64,000 nucleotides of DNA from an uncultured Ruminococcus sp. (GTDB lineage: Bacteria > Bacillota_A > Clostridia > Oscillospirales > Ruminococcaceae). This document shows, piece by piece, positions 1 through 7,551 of the stretch. The notes below the pieces were generated by a model. The model saw only the letters and a list, made by a program, of their open reading frames with translations, searched no databases and was not told the DNA's origin. Each line of letters opens with the position of its first letter. Position 1 is the stretch's first letter. The stretch covers positions 62,001-126,000 of the forward strand of contig ONBA01000002.1 of NCBI GenBank assembly GCA_900315975.1. The letters are read 5' to 3'. The position numbers and the translations under genes were made by a program.

Positions 1-294
1 TTTAATAAGTGTTATGTGCGATTGTCCATGCTTTTATGATATCTTATTATGCCGGATATGTCAATGGTCTGTGAAGTATTCCGATGTTATGTCCATAAAA
101 TTGGTATTTTTTCCGTTGGATATGATATCAGGCAAAGTGTACTAACGAATATAATACAGTTGCTATAATTATATGATATCACTAATTCATCTCGTTGTCA
201 ATAAATTTTGTGAGCTGTGCAACTGAACTACGGCGAAAAATAACAGCTTGCAGATAAAGTTTTTGTGCATAACGACTTTTTTTATCTTTCCCTA

Positions 295-323
295 TTGACA
301 ATGTTAATATGACGTGGTATAAT
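295..323 (+). promoter_or_regulatory. Consensus promoter of the tRNA cluster
   Basis: TTGACA at 295-300 and TATAAT at 318-323 are separated by exactly 17 bases. This is a perfect housekeeping-sigma promoter, 21 bases upstream of tRNA-Gly, and probably drives all three tRNAs as one transcript. The 294 bases before it are AT-rich and show no gene. Confidence 0.85.
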
Positions 324-344
324 GTTTATCGTTGACAACGCGAT

Positions 345-418
345 GCGGGTGTAGTTCAATGGTAGAATGTCAGCCTTCCAAGCTGAACACGTGGGTTCGA
401 TTCCCATCACCCGCTCCA
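345..418 (+). tRNA. tRNA-Gly (anticodon UCC)
   Basis: A full cloverleaf can be drawn: acceptor arm GCGGGTG pairs near the end with CACCCGC, the anticodon loop is CTTCCAA (anticodon TCC), and the T arm is GTGGGTTCGATTCCCAT. The 3' CCA is encoded. It is the first of three closely spaced tRNAs. Confidence 0.95.
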
Positions 419-432
419 TTTTCGTTTTCAAT

Positions 433-509
433 GCGCCTTTAACTCAGCTGGATAGAGTAACTGCCTTCTAAGCAGTAAGCCGCTGGTTCGAATCCAGCAA
501 GGCGCGCCA
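433..509 (+). tRNA. tRNA-Arg (anticodon UCU)
   Basis: Acceptor arm GCGCCTT pairs with AAGGCGC, the anticodon stem ACTGC/GCAGT encloses loop CTTCTAA (anticodon TCT), and the T loop is TTCGAAT. CCA is encoded. It lies 14 bases after tRNA-Gly, in the same transcript. Confidence 0.95.
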
Positions 510-514
510 TATAT

Positions 515-592
515 GGTGGGTGTAGCTTAGCTGGTTAAAGCGTCGGATTGTGGTCCCGAAGACCGTGGGTTCGAATCCCATCTCCCACCCCA
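515..592 (+). tRNA. tRNA-His (anticodon GUG)
   Basis: Anticodon loop TTGTGGT gives GTG. The extra 5' G (G-1) facing a C73 discriminator, the histidine identity element, is present at 515, and CCA is encoded. One U-U mismatch sits in the acceptor arm and the last anticodon-stem pair is A-C. It lies 5 bases after tRNA-Arg. Confidence 0.93.
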
Positions 593-615
593 GCGCCAAG
601 CGGGCGCACGCAGTT

Positions 616-647
616 TCGCGGTTCAGTTTTTCTGAACCGCGATTTTT
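616..647 (+). terminator. Terminator of the tRNA operon
   Basis: An 11-bp perfect stem (TCGCGGTTCAG / CTGAACCGCGA) with a T-only loop is followed by TTTTT. It lies 24 bases after tRNA-His. Confidence 0.85.
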
Positions 648-693
648 AGCCGCGTATGAGACTTCGTTCAGAACGTCCACAAAATATAAACAT

Positions 694-725
694 AGGCACT
701 TTCGAGAAATCGGAAGTGCCTTTTT
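694..725 (+). terminator. Second rho-independent terminator
   Basis: Stem AGGCACTT / AAGTGCCT with a 12-base loop, followed by a run of T. It is a back-up to the terminator about 50 bases upstream. From here to the next promoter near 930 I see no gene, only AT-rich sequence with repeated TTCCTACA. Confidence 0.75.
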
Positions 726-929
726 CGTTGATTTCCTACATTTTTCCTACACTTTTTTACGATACTTGCAAAATCAGGGAAGACTAAAGGCAATAAAAAA
801 TCAGCAGAATAGAACTTTCGTCCATCGGGCTGACGGTTCTTCTGTTAAAGCATCTTGACTACTCCTTTATCGATTGATATAATACCGGTTTGCGCTTCCT
901 CGCGGAGCGCTTTCATTCTATTCGGCGTA

Positions 930-958
930 TTGCTTTAGGCAGACTGTTGTGGTATAAT
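930..958 (+). promoter_or_regulatory. Probable promoter of the CPBP-XRE gene pair
   Basis: TTGCTT at 930-935 and TATAAT at 953-958 are spaced by 17 bases, about 190 bases upstream of the first gene. The -35 box is weaker than consensus. No specific operator is recognised in the long leader. Confidence 0.55.
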
Positions 959-1148
959 GTATTCAGCAGCACTTTATGGACGCAGCTGAGAATCTGGCTA
1001 TAAATAGCCAATGCAACGGAGATTAACGTGATTGTTAACGCCTGTTGACGGATTTCCAGGCGCAGTTGGTAGACTTTCACGGACAGAAATGATACGATGG
1101 ATTCATCAGGAAAAACTATCACAGAGCGATAGAAGGAGGAATTCATCT

Positions 1149-2072
1149 ATGAAAGAATTTATCAAAAACATAAGCCCGTTCAACAACAGAACAGAAATGC
1201 CTGCTGCAATGCTCGTAGTGAAAAAGCTGCTGATGTTCATTATATGCTACTGGATGGGCTTGATGCTTGCAGAGGGAGCTGTTATCGGTGTGATGCTCGC
1301 CTGCGGAAAAAACTTTATGCAAGGCGAAATGTTCAGTGACAGCGTTATGAATTTGCTCAAATACTATGGCATGATAGTTATTATAGGCGTAACCATTCTT
1401 TGCTGGAAACTTATAGAAAGAAAGAAACTTTCAGAAATGGGTGTGACTAAGCACATCGGAGGCTGGCTTATCGGTGCTCTCGTAGGCGTGGGACTGCTGG
1501 CTGTCTGCGTTGCTGCGATAATGATCACAGGCAGTATCAGTTATGAAGGCTTATCCAAGGATACGAATATTCCGATGCTGATGCTTATGCTCGGCGGGTT
1601 TATTATTCAGGGGGCAGCCGAGGAGTTCCTTTGCAGAGGACTTGTACTCTGTTCGCTCAGGGACAGAGTACCGCTTCCTGTCGCTGTTGTGGCAGGTACA
1701 CTGGCGTTCATCTATCCGCACTTGAGTACACTCCGCGAATTTGAACTGCAGTACGTCTTTTCAGGACTGCTCTGCTTAGTTGTTATTTCGTGTGTATTCT
1801 CGTTTCTGACACTCAAAACCAAGAGTATATGGGCTGCCTGCGGACTTCACTCCGTGTGGAATTTCTGTCTGTGCTGTGTTCTCGGACTCAATCTCAGCGG
1901 CAGCGAGGGAGCTTCAACCGCGCTCATCAATATGAGAAGTGTTGGAAACAATCTCCTCAACGGCGGGAACTACGGCATAGAAGCAAGCATTATCGCTGAT
2001 ATTGTCATAGCTGCGGCAGCTGTACTGCTGTGTCAAATATATAAAAAGAATAATACAGAAAGGCAGGCATGA
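1149..2072 (+). CDS. CPBP family intramembrane metalloprotease
   Basis: A polytopic membrane protein of about 307 residues. The CPBP/Abi signature is visible: a glutamate pair and arginine in AAEEFLCRG near residue 157, then a histidine motif (YPHLS), and a second histidine with asparagine in GLHSVWNF near residue 235. These are the metal-binding residues of the Rce1/CPBP glutamic-type proteases, which cut substrates inside the membrane. In Firmicutes, family members are linked to bacteriocin immunity, signalling or protein maturation; the substrate here is unknown. The ATG at 1149 is chosen because AGAAGGAGGA lies 8 bases upstream; an upstream in-frame start at 1032 has no ribosome site. It lies 3 bases before an XRE regulator gene, so the two are probably co-transcribed. 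Confidence 0.88.
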   Translation: MKEFIKNISPFNNRTEMPAAMLVVKKLLMFIICYWMGLMLAEGAVIGVMLACGKNFMQGEMFSDSVMNLLKYYGMIVIIGVTILCWKLIERKKLSEMGVTKHIGGWLIGALVGVGLLAVCVAAIMITGSISYEGLSKDTNIPMLMLMLGGFIIQGAAEEFLCRGLVLCSLRDRVPLPVAVVAGTLAFIYPHLSTLREFELQYVFSGLLCLVVISCVFSFLTLKTKSIWAACGLHSVWNFCLCCVLGLNLSGSEGASTALINMRSVGNNLLNGGNYGIEASIIADIVIAAAAVLLCQIYKKNNTERQA

Positions 2073-2075
2073 AAT

Positions 2076-2486
2076 ATGGAGTTCAATAATAAACTTTACG
2101 AACTGCGTAAACAGAAGGGATTTTCTCAGGAGGAACTCGCGAACAGGCTGAATGTCTCGCGTCAGACTGTCTCGAAGTGGGAGGTCGGCGATTCTACGCC
2201 CGATATGGAGAAGCTCGTCGCTATGAGCGACCTGTTCGGCATTTCTCTTGATGAACTGGTGCTGGACAAATCTCCCGAGCCTGCACCTGCGCCTGTTGTA
2301 CAGTCCGCAAAGTCGGAGCTTTACAGCGAGATAAAGACCGATATCAAGGAAAAAGTCCTCACGGACAAAAACAAGAAGAAAGTCAGAAAAGGTCTGTTAG
2401 TCACAGGAATAGTTCTTGGAGCTATAATTGCGATAGATTTAATATCATTTGTTATATATGTTGCCTTGAACGGATTCCCAAAGTAA
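2076..2486 (+). CDS. XRE-family transcriptional regulator with C-terminal membrane segment
   Basis: A protein of 136 residues. Residues 5-60 form a Cro/C1-type helix-turn-helix (QEELANRLNVSRQTVSKWE is the recognisable core). A proline/alanine-rich linker and a charged stretch follow. Near the C-terminus a single hydrophobic segment of about 20 residues (GIVLGAIIAIDLISFVIYVA, near residues 111-130) should anchor it in the membrane. Membrane-tethered XRE regulators like this are common in Clostridia and often sit beside CPBP proteases or bacteriocin-type genes. It probably regulates its own two-gene operon, possibly in response to membrane state or to cleavage by the upstream protease; that link is inference. 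Confidence 0.88.
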   Translation: MEFNNKLYELRKQKGFSQEELANRLNVSRQTVSKWEVGDSTPDMEKLVAMSDLFGISLDELVLDKSPEPAPAPVVQSAKSELYSEIKTDIKEKVLTDKNKKKVRKGLLVTGIVLGAIIAIDLISFVIYVALNGFPK

Positions 2487-2510
2487 ACAACACCACATAT
2501 AGAAAGATGT

Positions 2511-2535
2511 CCCCACAGCTGTGGGGATTTTTTTG
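2511..2535 (+). terminator. Rho-independent terminator after the XRE gene
   Basis: CCCCAC-AGCT-GTGGGG is followed by an A and seven T. It cleanly closes the CPBP-XRE operon. Confidence 0.85.
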
Positions 2536-2965
2536 ATTTGGAATGCATAATATGGTATATGTGAATTTTATACCGGTATATCATTTGTGCCGAAACTACC
2601 GTGGTGGTGGGGCGAGCATGGCTGAAATACGTGCGAATATTTTGTGTTGATATTCATTGATATGCGCATAAATATTCTGTATATTTGTATTATATAGGGG
2701 TATGACTTTGTGCGGGCAAAGTGATATAAATTTATTATATATCATTCGGACAGCAAAATTAAATATGAACAAGATATTACGTCATTTTTATGAAACTTGG
2801 CATATATTAATATTATGGAGCCTGAAATATTAATTACAAATCGTATAAAATGCTGTCAAATAACTGGCTGTATGAAATGGAATGTCTACAGTTGGTAAAA
2901 AAGCTAAATTTTGCCTATCAGTTTAGTGCGAGGTGCCGAATTTGACCGGATACAGGCAAATTCTC
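2536..2965. other. AT-rich intergenic region, no gene seen
   Basis: About 430 bases between the XRE terminator and the promoter of the first cassette gene. Short and rich in TATA and ATAT. I looked for a c-di-GMP (GEMM) aptamer because of the biofilm-like genes downstream and did not find its conserved core. Confidence 0.5.
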
Positions 2966-2994
2966 TTGACAACGGTGCAAAAATCAGCTATAAT
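2966..2994 (+). promoter_or_regulatory. Perfect consensus promoter for the first TasA-like gene
   Basis: TTGACA at 2966-2971 and TATAAT at 2989-2994 with a 17-base spacer. It predicts strong constitutive transcription and a leader of about 80 bases before the start at 3082. A small hairpin (TAGC...GCTA, around 3031-3047) lies in the leader. Confidence 0.85.
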
Positions 2995-3081
2995 GAATAT
3001 AACAAATACAGCAAAACTATTTCAAAAATAGTAGCGGCTCGGCTGCTAAATGCCGAAATCCATAATGAAAGGAAAATGAAT

Positions 3082-4206
3082 ATGAAAAAGACTAATAACA
3101 AATCACCAATGAAAAGAATAGCTGCTTCAGCTACAATGCTCGCTGCCTCTGCCGCTATGCTCGGCACTTCAACCTACGCATGGTTTACCATGAATAAGGA
3201 AGTTGAAGTTACTGGTCTTACAATGAAGACAAAAGTAAGCTCAAACCTTCTGATTTCTGAGAATAATGCTGAGGGCACTTATGCTCCCGACCAGTTGATT
3301 TCGGGACGCAAAGCATTACTTGAACCTGTTTCTTCTGTTTCGGGAAAGACTGGTTCTTTCTTCTATACACTGGACGCTAAGGAATCCGGTCAGAAGGCAC
3401 ATAACGCAAGTGGTGAAGGTGCTATTGCTTATGTTTCTTACAGCGAGGCAAAGAAAAACCTTGCAACAGAGGGCGAACAGGTATATAACACTAACGCAAC
3501 TGCTGCTGCTGCTGGAAAGTATTATTATGATGATACTTTCAGCAAAGCTTATGGTGTTGAACCTGCCGCAACAGATTTTGGTACGGCTTACGGCTATATA
3601 GACTATGTATTCTATCTTAAGGCTACAGGTGACACCGCTGATCAGAAGCTTGTTATGACTGCTTGCGACCTCAACTATACCTATGATAGTACCAAGGAAC
3701 TCTCTAATGGTACAACAGTTGATGCAAATGTTGATAAGGCGTGGAGAATCGCGGTATTCGCAAGTGACATTACAGCAAGCGGTGGTAAGGGTAACACTGG
3801 CGACGGAGCAGAAGTTGGTAAGCTTGACCCTGCTGCAAGTGCTGCTAAAACAATTCTTGCTCCGGATGGTGCAGTAAACTGGACTGACAAAAATGCAGTA
3901 GCTTCTACAAGTGCTGTTGGCACTGTGACTTACGGAACAGCAGCAGTGTTGGACAATGATATAGATGCTGGTGTTACAAAGTACTATAAGGTACTTGTTC
4001 GTGCATGGCTCGAAGGCGAAGACAAGACCTGCAACTCCGAAACCTATGCAAAACTGGATAGCAACTGGTCACTTGATGTTGAGTTTAAACTTGAGAATGA
4101 TGCAACAAAGGCTGTTGAAAAGCTTACTCAGAATGGATTTACACCTGACATCGCAAATACCAAGGAAATGGTTAACAATCCCGTTGATGTAAACAGAGCT
4201 GAATAA
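3082..4206 (+). CDS. TasA/camelysin-like secreted protein with SipW-type signal peptide (cassette A, subunit 1)
   Basis: A 374-residue secreted protein. The N-terminus has lysines, a hydrophobic alanine-rich core and the sequence STYAWFTMNKEVEVTG. The small-residue/A-W-F ending followed by acidic or polar residues is the SipW-dependent signal-peptide signature known from TasA, TapA and CalY. The remaining 340 residues are Thr/Ala/Asp-rich, cysteine-poor and beta-prone, as in fibre-forming TasA relatives; no catalytic motif is visible. The ATG at 3082 is chosen because AAAGGA lies 8 bases upstream; ATG 3076 is too close to it. The gene has its own perfect promoter and a candidate terminator, so it may be made in excess as the major subunit. 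Cassette B has no visible counterpart, perhaps lost with its 5' end. Family assignment rests on the signal region more than on the body. Confidence 0.78.
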   Translation: MKKTNNKSPMKRIAASATMLAASAAMLGTSTYAWFTMNKEVEVTGLTMKTKVSSNLLISENNAEGTYAPDQLISGRKALLEPVSSVSGKTGSFFYTLDAKESGQKAHNASGEGAIAYVSYSEAKKNLATEGEQVYNTNATAAAAGKYYYDDTFSKAYGVEPAATDFGTAYGYIDYVFYLKATGDTADQKLVMTACDLNYTYDSTKELSNGTTVDANVDKAWRIAVFASDITASGGKGNTGDGAEVGKLDPAASAAKTILAPDGAVNWTDKNAVASTSAVGTVTYGTAAVLDNDIDAGVTKYYKVLVRAWLEGEDKTCNSETYAKLDSNWSLDVEFKLENDATKAVEKLTQNGFTPDIANTKEMVNNPVDVNRAE

Positions 4207-4270
4207 GCAACAAAACTCCATAACCCCATAGCAAACTAAACAGTAATAAACTCCTTTAAATAATGTTTTG

Positions 4271-4303
4271 AACCCGCTGGGCAATTGTCTGGCGGGTTTG
4301 TCT
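4271..4303 (+). terminator. Possible terminator after subunit 1
   Basis: AACCCGC and GCGGGTT pair across a 14-base loop and are followed by a short T-containing tail. The weak U-run makes this a leaky or partial terminator, which could lower transcription of the downstream genes relative to subunit 1. Confidence 0.5.
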
Positions 4304-4366
4304 ATCGTGCACAAAACGGTAACAAAATTAACGATTGCAATTAGCGTTTTTTGTCAAAATCGTGCA

Positions 4367-4395
4367 TTGAATATATGCTTTTTTTATGCTATAAT
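4367..4395 (+). promoter_or_regulatory. Promoter of the cassette A operon
   Basis: TTGAAT at 4367-4372 and TATAAT at 4390-4395 with a 17-base spacer, 41 bases before the 47-codon gene. It should drive the small gene, the three anchored or secreted proteins and the giant gene. Confidence 0.75.
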
Positions 4396-4436
4396 ATTAT
4401 TGAGTAAATATACTATTTTCTAAGGAGGTGCCATTT

Positions 4437-4580
4437 ATGTCGGATACTGTTAACGATATCAGAAAAAAACGAAAAGCTGCTCTTTTTAAAATGGCTATCC
4501 TCCTCGCTTTTCTTGCTATCATTTTCGTCTTTGCTTCTCTGCATATGATAACAAAACAGATGACCGCTGAAACGGCGTAA
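4437..4580 (+). CDS. Small single-pass membrane peptide (47 aa)
   Basis: A short open frame with a near-perfect ribosome site (AAGGAGGTG, 6 bases before ATG). The product starts with a charged cytoplasmic stretch (DIRKKRKAALFK), then a hydrophobic helix of about 20 residues (positions 19-37), then a short polar tail. It sits between a good promoter and the first of the anchored fibre-like proteins, with 36 bases to the next start, so it is very likely translated as part of the operon. I recognise no family. It could be an assembly helper, a membrane adaptor for the processing machinery, or a small toxin-like peptide; nothing in the sequence decides between these. Confidence 0.7.
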   Translation: MSDTVNDIRKKRKAALFKMAILLAFLAIIFVFASLHMITKQMTAETA

Positions 4581-4616
4581 ATACGTCGCTTTTAGATAAT
4601 TAGGGAGGTGAAGCAG

Positions 4617-5678
4617 ATGAATGATAATAAATCTAAATTTCCTATCGGCGAGCTGGCACAGTCTGCTTCGCCGAGCAGTCCAATTGTTGACGAGATAGCT
4701 GAAAAAAAGAAAAATCAGAAGAAGTCGCTCATCAAGATGGGGGCTATGGGGATATTAACGTTAATTTTGTTAATTTTTTCCTCGCTTTCCTGGTTCACTA
4801 TGAACACTCAGGTGGAATCTGGTGGTATGTCGATAAAAACTGCGCCGCTTCCTTTTGAATTAAAAACATCTGGAAGCTCAGGGCTTTACGACGGCTTTTT
4901 AGATGAAGTTGCTACAGGTTATGCCAATACTGAAACAACCGGTGGTTCTCAAGGAATAAAATGGAAACTTACAAAAAATGTTTCTGAAATGAACAATGTC
5001 AGGACAGCGGGCGATACAACGGATTTCGCTGATATAACAAAAATTGATTCTGATAAGTATGGATTAAAACCTGGTGATAGTGGAGAATTGGTATTTTCAA
5101 TTGTTCCTAACGGAACTGCTGAACTTAATATTTCTATTAATGTTAAGATAACAGGTTATAAAGCCGGTTTTGATAATGCGGGAAATAAAACAAGTGCTGC
5201 TCTTCAAAAAGTAACTGATGAAACTATGGTTCATTATTTGAATTCTCATATTATTCTTTTCTATATGGGGGCGGATAACAAAAAACACTTATTGACTTCT
5301 GATGGATTTAATGTTCCTGTATCAGAGGAAACACCAGTAACAATTTATTGGGTATGGCCAGCCACCCTTAGAGAAATACTTGATGCTAATATTGAAGCGA
5401 TAAATGATACGAACGCTTCCAAAGAGGTAAGACGGCTTTTCTTTGAGCATCCTGACTATTTCTTGAAAACTACTGGCAGTGATTCATTTGAAAGCATAAC
5501 AGTAGCTGCTAATGAAGATACTGATGTTCAGGAAACAGCGATTGCTGATCTTCTTCCTTCTATTTCCGGAAGAAATTATAATACATATGGTTCTATGTAT
5601 AACGATGCCGATCAAACAATAGGTGATAACTTTAATTATATTTTAGTGGAACTTGTTGCTGATTTGGATAATGATTGA
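4617..5678 (+). CDS. Anchored or secreted TasA-like protein (cassette A, subunit 2)
   Basis: A protein of 353 residues. It has a cytoplasmic tail of about 40 charged residues (EIAEKKKNQKKSLIK), a hydrophobic segment of about 20, then SSLSWFTMNTQVESGG, which matches the A-W-F type junction of SipW substrates with S-W-F in place of A-W-F. The ectodomain is beta-rich and ends in an acidic motif around YNTYGSMYNDADQTIG that recurs in the cassette B and C relatives. The start ATG 4617 lies 6 bases after GGGAGGTG. The long N-terminal tail is unusual for a cleaved signal peptide and suggests a stay-in-membrane anchor or slow processing. The next gene begins 24 bases later. Its paralogue in cassette B is truncated (33650-34480), and only its C-terminus survives in cassette C (about 52705-52836). 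Confidence 0.72.
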   Translation: MNDNKSKFPIGELAQSASPSSPIVDEIAEKKKNQKKSLIKMGAMGILTLILLIFSSLSWFTMNTQVESGGMSIKTAPLPFELKTSGSSGLYDGFLDEVATGYANTETTGGSQGIKWKLTKNVSEMNNVRTAGDTTDFADITKIDSDKYGLKPGDSGELVFSIVPNGTAELNISINVKITGYKAGFDNAGNKTSAALQKVTDETMVHYLNSHIILFYMGADNKKHLLTSDGFNVPVSEETPVTIYWVWPATLREILDANIEAINDTNASKEVRRLFFEHPDYFLKTTGSDSFESITVAANEDTDVQETAIADLLPSISGRNYNTYGSMYNDADQTIGDNFNYILVELVADLDND

Positions 5679-5702
5679 TTAAATTAGACGGAGGTGGGAA
5701 CT

Positions 5703-6437
5703 TTGAAAGCAATAGATGCAGCAGTTGAGAAGTATAAGGAGCTTTCCGCCAAAGAAAAGATTAAGTTGGTAGTTGCGTTTACAATGACTATAATTGTCTT
5801 GATATCCGCTCCGACTCTGGCATGGTTCTCACGACAGAAACAAATGGCGACAATGGCGAAGGTAGATTCTCCTGCCAAACTCTCGCTTAAAGCAGGTGCT
5901 AGAGAAGACATCATAAATTTTAGAATGGCTGGAATTGATGTTACAAAGGGGAATTCAAAGGATTTTGTTTTCTGTGTAGAGGGCGAGGATATTAGCTCTT
6001 ACAATATACAGCTTGCACATACAACTAATATTAATTTTACCTATACGATTTATAAAGCTAAAGAGGCGGAAACAGGAGTCGAGTATGTTAAGGCATCTGA
6101 TAGTAAGCCTGTATATTACCAAAAATCCGGTTCGGCTTTAAGTGGAGATTATGTAAATGATACATATGATACAAAATCAGCACGTAATGTAGGGAATACT
6201 CAGTATGAAGACCCAAGCTATAAAAATGGAGAAGATCCTGATTCAAGGCAAAAATTTGCCGAGCCATTGTATTGGCAGACAAATCCCGCTATTCAAGCAA
6301 ATGATAGTGAATATGATGCTGATAACAGTGAGCGATCATTTATAAATTATTATGTATTAGAAGTCACATGGGGTGCCGGAGTTATAAATGATAAGGAAAC
6401 AGATCTTGTTTATTTGACTGCCCAAGTTGCCCAATAA
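5703..6437 (+). CDS. TasA-like protein with SipW-type signal (cassette A, subunit 3)
   Basis: A protein of 244 residues starting at TTG 5703, 6 bases after GGAGGTG, the same spacing as its neighbours. The N-terminus has a charged tail of about 25 residues, a hydrophobic helix and the junction APTLAWFSRQKQMATMAKV. The A-W-F signature is explicit. After it comes a conserved block K-V-x-S/E-P...L.L.AG, also seen in the cassette B relative (34504) and the cassette C fragment (52853). The ectodomain is small, beta-rich and Tyr/Asp-rich with no cysteine pair or enzyme motif. Likely a fibre accessory or tip-linker subunit next to the giant protein; the role is inferred from context. Confidence 0.72.
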   Translation: MKAIDAAVEKYKELSAKEKIKLVVAFTMTIIVLISAPTLAWFSRQKQMATMAKVDSPAKLSLKAGAREDIINFRMAGIDVTKGNSKDFVFCVEGEDISSYNIQLAHTTNINFTYTIYKAKEAETGVEYVKASDSKPVYYQKSGSALSGDYVNDTYDTKSARNVGNTQYEDPSYKNGEDPDSRQKFAEPLYWQTNPAIQANDSEYDADNSERSFINYYVLEVTWGAGVINDKETDLVYLTAQVAQ

Positions 6438-6458
6438 CATAATGAGAGGAGGATGACT

Positions 6459-7499
6459 GTGAATAAGATCAGTAAGACTATTAAGAAATATTGGATTACT
6501 ATATGGCTTATTGTCGCTGCTATTTCCTTCTCTTTAATAACGACTTATGCTATTTATACCAGAATAACAATAGCTAAAAGAGTTGTTTCAACTCAAGCAG
6601 GTGCAAGTAGTTTATTTAGCTCTGATTATATGAGTGAAGGCGGAACTAAGACTATAGAACCTAAAACAGATACAACAACTAATCCTGAAGTTTCGGTTCA
6701 TGTTTATAACTACATCTATCCCAAAGAAGCTGTGTATAGAAGTAATGTAACTGAATATGATCTTGTTGCTACTATTGGAAAATTTGACGAAAGCGAAGTA
6801 TTTCATGAGATAAGTGATGAAGATGAGATAAGTGATTTGGAAGACATGACATACTCAATTACATATAATGCCACAAATGATATATTCACATTCGGTGGTG
6901 ACAATGGAACAAATCATACTTTCTATGGGTGTTCGATAGCGGGTGAAGCGGTAAATTCTGATTTGTTCACTCTTGTATTTGATAAAAGTGAACTTGGGAA
7001 CAATGCAAAAGAATACTGTATAAGATTAGTAGCATACCCTTATGACAACGATCTGCCGAGACTGACCGGTGATGTTATGGTAAGGTATTCAAAACAGGCA
7101 TCTGTTGGTTGGAGCGGAGAAGTAGAAAAACTTGATAATTCAATAATCAATAGCTATGACGGCTTTAATTATTATCTGGAAGGAAACGGAAAAGGCAAGA
7201 TAACCTTTAAATGGAATGCGAGTCGTTTGACGATCAACAAAGAATTTTTGAGCAATACTGAGAATGTCTTTTATAACAAAGTTTCCGATGAGGAATTTGA
7301 GAAGTATAATACACCTCCGGTTGAATCAGGATTAACTCCTGATGACGAAGGTTTTGTGTATTTAACCTTAGAGGTCGATTCGACAGAAAAAAACAGATAT
7401 GAGATACAGTTCTTTAAGGTGGATCCAACTTATAACTATTCTAAATCTGATGTAGAGGGCTATTTGCCCGACAGTAATGATTGGACACCGAATACATGA
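6459..7499 (+). CDS. Membrane-anchored cassette protein with conserved KRVVSTQA motif (cassette A, subunit 4)
   Basis: About 346 residues. Start GTG 6459 is preferred because AGAGGAGG lies 6 bases before it; ATG 6453 directly abuts that site. It has a short basic tail (ISKTIKKYWI), one hydrophobic helix ending TTYAIYTRITIAKRVVSTQA, then a beta-rich ectodomain of about 300 residues. The block K-R-V-V-S-T-Q-A followed about 10 residues later by F-S-S-x-Y-M is nearly identical in the cassette B homologue (35362), far better conserved than the rest. Its position just outside the membrane suggests a processing or docking site. There is no A-W-F, so it may not be a standard SipW substrate. It lies 52 bases before the giant gene. 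Confidence 0.68.
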   Translation: MNKISKTIKKYWITIWLIVAAISFSLITTYAIYTRITIAKRVVSTQAGASSLFSSDYMSEGGTKTIEPKTDTTTNPEVSVHVYNYIYPKEAVYRSNVTEYDLVATIGKFDESEVFHEISDEDEISDLEDMTYSITYNATNDIFTFGGDNGTNHTFYGCSIAGEAVNSDLFTLVFDKSELGNNAKEYCIRLVAYPYDNDLPRLTGDVMVRYSKQASVGWSGEVEKLDNSIINSYDGFNYYLEGNGKGKITFKWNASRLTINKEFLSNTENVFYNKVSDEEFEKYNTPPVESGLTPDDEGFVYLTLEVDSTEKNRYEIQFFKVDPTYNYSKSDVEGYLPDSNDWTPNT

Positions 7500-7551
7500 T
7501 CTCTCTACGGAGTATAACTTGATTTAATTCATCTGAAAACGTGGTGATAAA

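Noticed and set aside
468..680. Minus-strand frame over the tRNAs with the GFEPT...LSYTHH pattern
   Set aside because: It is the antisense of tRNA-His and tRNA-Arg; this pattern is a well-known false protein from tRNA genes.
550..858. Plus-strand 102-codon frame after tRNA-His
   Set aside because: It begins inside the tRNA, crosses two terminators and has no ribosome site.
2536..3081. c-di-GMP riboswitch upstream of the fibre genes
   Set aside because: The conserved GEMM core (GACGCAAAGCC and partner loop) is absent here and also upstream of 53319.
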